NCBI GenBank assembly: GCA_036850595.1
Contig: CM072154.1
Location: forward strand, 18,917,330 to 18,981,329
Direction of reading: 5' to 3'
From: Rhyacichthys aspro
Taxonomy: Eukaryota; Chordata; Actinopteri; Gobiiformes; Rhyacichthyidae
DNA length: 64,000 nt
The notes beneath the pieces were generated by a model. That model did not search any database. It saw only the letters and a program-made list of their open reading frames with translations, and had not been told where the DNA came from. The position numbers were made by a program, and so were the translations under genes. Position 1 is the stretch's first letter. Each line of letters opens with the position of its first letter. Positions 60,796-64,000 of this stretch are shown in pieces.

Positions 60796-63700
60796 AGTCA
60801 CTGACAAATAGTCCATTATGTGTAGAAGTGAATGAAAGTTAATGAGGATAAGTCCATGGTAACACAACAGGGAAGACTGGCATCATCTTTTTGAAAACAG
60901 TGCTGAGGTCAAGGTTTGAGGGTTAGGAGTATAATAGTCGGTTTTTACAGTGTGATTTATTTTCCGACATTAACATAACATTTATCAACACAAGCAGGCT
61001 GAGTGATACAAACAAGGAAGCCTCAAAATTTGGGGCAAGCATGTTTTTGTGTTTGAACAATGGCAGTCAAAACAGGACCTGTAGCTTTAACCCTCTGTTG
61101 TCATGGTAACAGCATTGATTACTATGGAGGTTGCATGTTTTAGTTTCTCTTGTTCGTTTAGACAAAGCACAGTGTTGTGGTGTCGTCAAGACCCTGCTAC
61201 CCAACACTGAGTCATAACTGAGAGTGTATTGAGACCTCCAAACCAGACCAGACCAGATCAAGCCCATGACAGCACAAAACAGATTCAAGACCAGGACCAG
61301 AGTACGATAGACTGACCAAGTGCAATCTTATTAAGGGTTTTAGTGTTTGGGGAAAGAGACAGCGTAAGAGTGATGTCATATTGTCGGGCAAATAAATCTG
61401 AAGTGGGTTTGACCTCTATGTTTAAGATCAGACAAGAGTAAAAAGGCGTTTGAAACAAGAATAAACTTTTCAATAATAGTCTCAAGTGAGTACTAGAATA
61501 TTAGTGCAAAGTAATATAATGTGTTGTTGATACTAGACTCGCTCTTGTTGCTAAAAGTCTTTATCATATTGTGTTAAAAATTAAATATAGCTCAAAGCCT
61601 GTTCTCACTTTGGAGTTTTGGTATAAACACTTTTAATTGAGTTAATTTCTGCCAGCCCTTTTCGTTTTTCGACTCTATGGAAAACCGTGTCGGCTCTTTT
61701 AATGCTGTGTTCCCTTTCGTCGCATGCTTCTGGCCAACTGTACGGAAATGGACGGCTTTTATTTATGCCCGCAGCCCCGTCGTTTCCTTCATGTTGTGAT
61801 GGATCATTGGAGCACAGTACTTGGAAAGATCCATATTCTGGCATGATTTTGGGCAGCTGTCACTGTAGATTATTCCTATTGATGGAGACGCAGAGGAGGC
61901 TGAAATGGCTTTAAATCACGTCCAATTCTGTAAAAAGCACAAAGTATCCCATTCTCTCATGCACTTTAAAATTACACAGCATCATTATTCCACAAGAAGA
62001 ACAAGCGCTATCATTATATTTGGGTTCATTTGAAACAGAGAGAACCCCAAAGGGTGTTTAAGGTGACACTTGCAGTCCTGACGATGTGAAATACACGCGC
62101 TCATAAACAGTGACAGGACATATTTCACCATCAACAAAATGTAGCCTCAGACAAGCCTCATCTCCTCTTTAAAGGATTTCAATAACCCATGCATGATTCA
62201 GGAAGCCATTATTTTATTTTAACAATCCCTCAAACCTTTCAGACAGCTCAGGGAAGTGCTTTGGTGTGGCCTAGATGCTTAAAACTCTAACATAGACTCT
62301 GGATGACCGAATTATTGTCATCTAAGAGAAACGCTGTATGCTAATCCATTTACTTCCGACTGTATTTTCATTTAAAGTCTATATGTGCCATGGTTTCTTT
62401 GTGAGATCATAAATAACTGTTGTTATACCGGGACCTAATGCATCTGACCTCCTTTTTACTAATGGAAGACTGCCTTTTAGATTTACTCAAGGCTGAAATC
62501 ACTTGTTCTCTTCTATGCAGTGCATCTAGCCCAAAACAGAGACCGCTCGCCGGCCAGTAACAACATACATAGCTGGCAGGGATTTCTGCAATGTGCGTGA
62601 CCTGGGCCATTTCATAGTGAGCGGCCTGTGTGTCATGAATACAGATGGGTACCCAGGCTTAATGGGTCTTTCTGGTTGTGTTCATATAAAATATTCCAAG
62701 CCCATTTAAAGTGAAATTATAAAAACATCCATGAAGAAAAATATGCTGGTGCGTTTCCATTAACTGCTGTAAAGGAAATGTCAATGTCTCACGGTTACCA
62801 TTCGATTTTAAAAGAAGGAAAAAAATAGATTGAGATGTTATGTGGGCACTCTTTACTTAATTTGTGTGGTACTTACTGCCAACCTTGAGACTGTTCAGTG
62901 TCAACAGTTTTAATGCAACAGGGAGGTGAAATACAACAGCATCCGGACCAAACATATCATCTAATATAAATATGATTTCAATGCTGCTTTCCATTAAATA
63001 TCGCTTTTACATCCGACTGGTATCAGAAATAGTTTTATCGCTCCATTTACCAGAAAAATTGAGAACGTTTTGTACCATTCCTATTTGAAACTGGAAACAG
63101 ATGGCAGCATTAGTTTGACGTCGATTTGAGTAAACAGTTGTTCTCCGTTTGATGTGCTAAAAGACAAACCCAGAATTTAAAGATGTCACAGTTTCTAATG
63201 AGGAGTTACCTGACCACTGTATAGAGAACACTTCCAACTACAAAGTTTGACACAAGTTTCAGATGTTCGTAACTTTAATGTGACACACAGCCCTCTCCAG
63301 TAGCAGCCTGTCCTTGGCCTGTCATGTTTTATTTCACTGTTCTCCTCTCAGATCATTAAGAGGGAATTGATGCTGCCTGTTCATTATACCAGGGCTAAAT
63401 GGAACCACAATGAAAATCTGCCACTCACTGTCACTCGTGATTGCATTATTCCATTACGGCCCATCCGCAAAAGGCTCTTAAGTCTAATCATTAAATCCAA
63501 CCAGTAGTGTTTTCCCACTTCCTATTTCCTGCTTCCTGTTTCTCGCCATAAATCTTTCACTAATCTATTAGCAACCTCTTATTTGCTGTTGTTCCACTTT
63601 GTTGCACTCTGCACCTTTGGAAGATATAGTTTTTAAAACACAGATTAAATATACATGGGCCTGTTAGGAGGAGAGCTGGGATGTATTATTTAGGGGAAAG

Positions 63701-64000
63701 GGGGATATTACTGCTGTTCCCAGAGTGGGGGGCTTGGCTCATTACAGCTTTCAATGTTGAAAATGCCAGGTTAGGAGTTCAAGGCACAAGTGAGAACAAA
63801 CTATGTGCATTTTCTTTAATGTTTAAATGTAGAAAAATACTGTAAAAGTTTTGGTGCAGTTAATGTATCATGTAATCTCTAACAATGTAGCATTACAATA
63901 TTCTGCTAATATCTGCTGATGAATAATTCTCTCTAGTCAAGAGCCAGGTTGGGGCAATTGGACATGAAATTCAGATCACAACTCTCTGTTATCTTTTTAA

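Larger units (their letters stand above)
56260..64000 (+). other. Contactin intron 5, partial (runs off the window)
   Basis: It starts GTAAGA in phase 1. I looked for the next exon (expected to encode a Tyr-Ala-Trp-containing strand and the DVGNYTC motif of Ig2) and did not find it, so the intron is at least 7.7 kb. It contains a diverged duplicated repeat pair and two common fish repeats. No other gene is seen on either strand. Confidence 0.75.

Noticed and set aside
60607..60804. 65-codon basic frame
   Set aside because: It lies within an abundant teleost repeat and its sequence is explained by that repeat.
1..64000. tRNA, rRNA or microRNA genes
   Set aside because: I looked for TTCGA-type B boxes, rRNA-like blocks and long precursor hairpins and found none convincing by eye. 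A covariance-model scan would be needed to exclude small ones.

Overview
This is a non-coding-rich piece of a vertebrate genome, almost certainly a ray-finned (teleost) fish. The evidence is long introns with GT-AG boundaries, one CpG-rich island in an otherwise CpG-poor background, and interspersed repeats of types I know from teleost genomes. Nothing looks prokaryotic, plasmid-borne, phage or CRISPR-like, and almost all ATG-to-stop reading frames here are chance frames in intronic or intergenic DNA.

One protein-coding gene is supported, on the + strand: the 5' part of a contactin, a GPI-anchored neural immunoglobulin/fibronectin cell-adhesion molecule of the CNTN3/4/5/6 subgroup. Five exons are visible: a non-coding first exon in a CpG island (end 23367), exon 2 with the start codon and signal peptide (33232-33375), exons 3 and 4 that together make Ig domain 1 (42703-42835 and 46296-46471), and exon 5, which opens Ig domain 2 (56164-56259). 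Spliced together they give 153 uninterrupted codons with intron phases 1, 2, 1 and 1. About 85 percent of the protein lies beyond the right edge of the window. The sequence around the exon 4/5 junction (AYLENFKT) and the GGNL motif favour CNTN3. The signal peptide and the start of Ig1 resemble CNTN6 equally well, so the paralogue is left open.

Layout: 1 to about 22880 is upstream DNA without a recognisable gene, holding several motif-dense stretches that may be regulatory. About 22880-23390 is promoter/CpG island plus exon 1. 23368-33231 is intron 1, with a 512-bp PIF/Harbinger-like MITE and a retroposon tail. 33376-42702 is intron 2, the most repeat-rich part, including a roughly 1-kb repeat with a decayed reading frame. 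42836-46295 and 46472-56163 are introns 3 and 4. From 56260 to the end is intron 5, with a duplicated repeat pair and two common fish repeats.

The most useful observations are upstream reading frames in the 5' leader, one of them spliced across intron 1 and ending 26 nt before the contactin ATG; a tandem GTAC-GTAC donor at exon 4 whose second site would frameshift the protein; the target-site-flanked MITE; and several repeat and hairpin structures. I found no convincing previously undescribed system.
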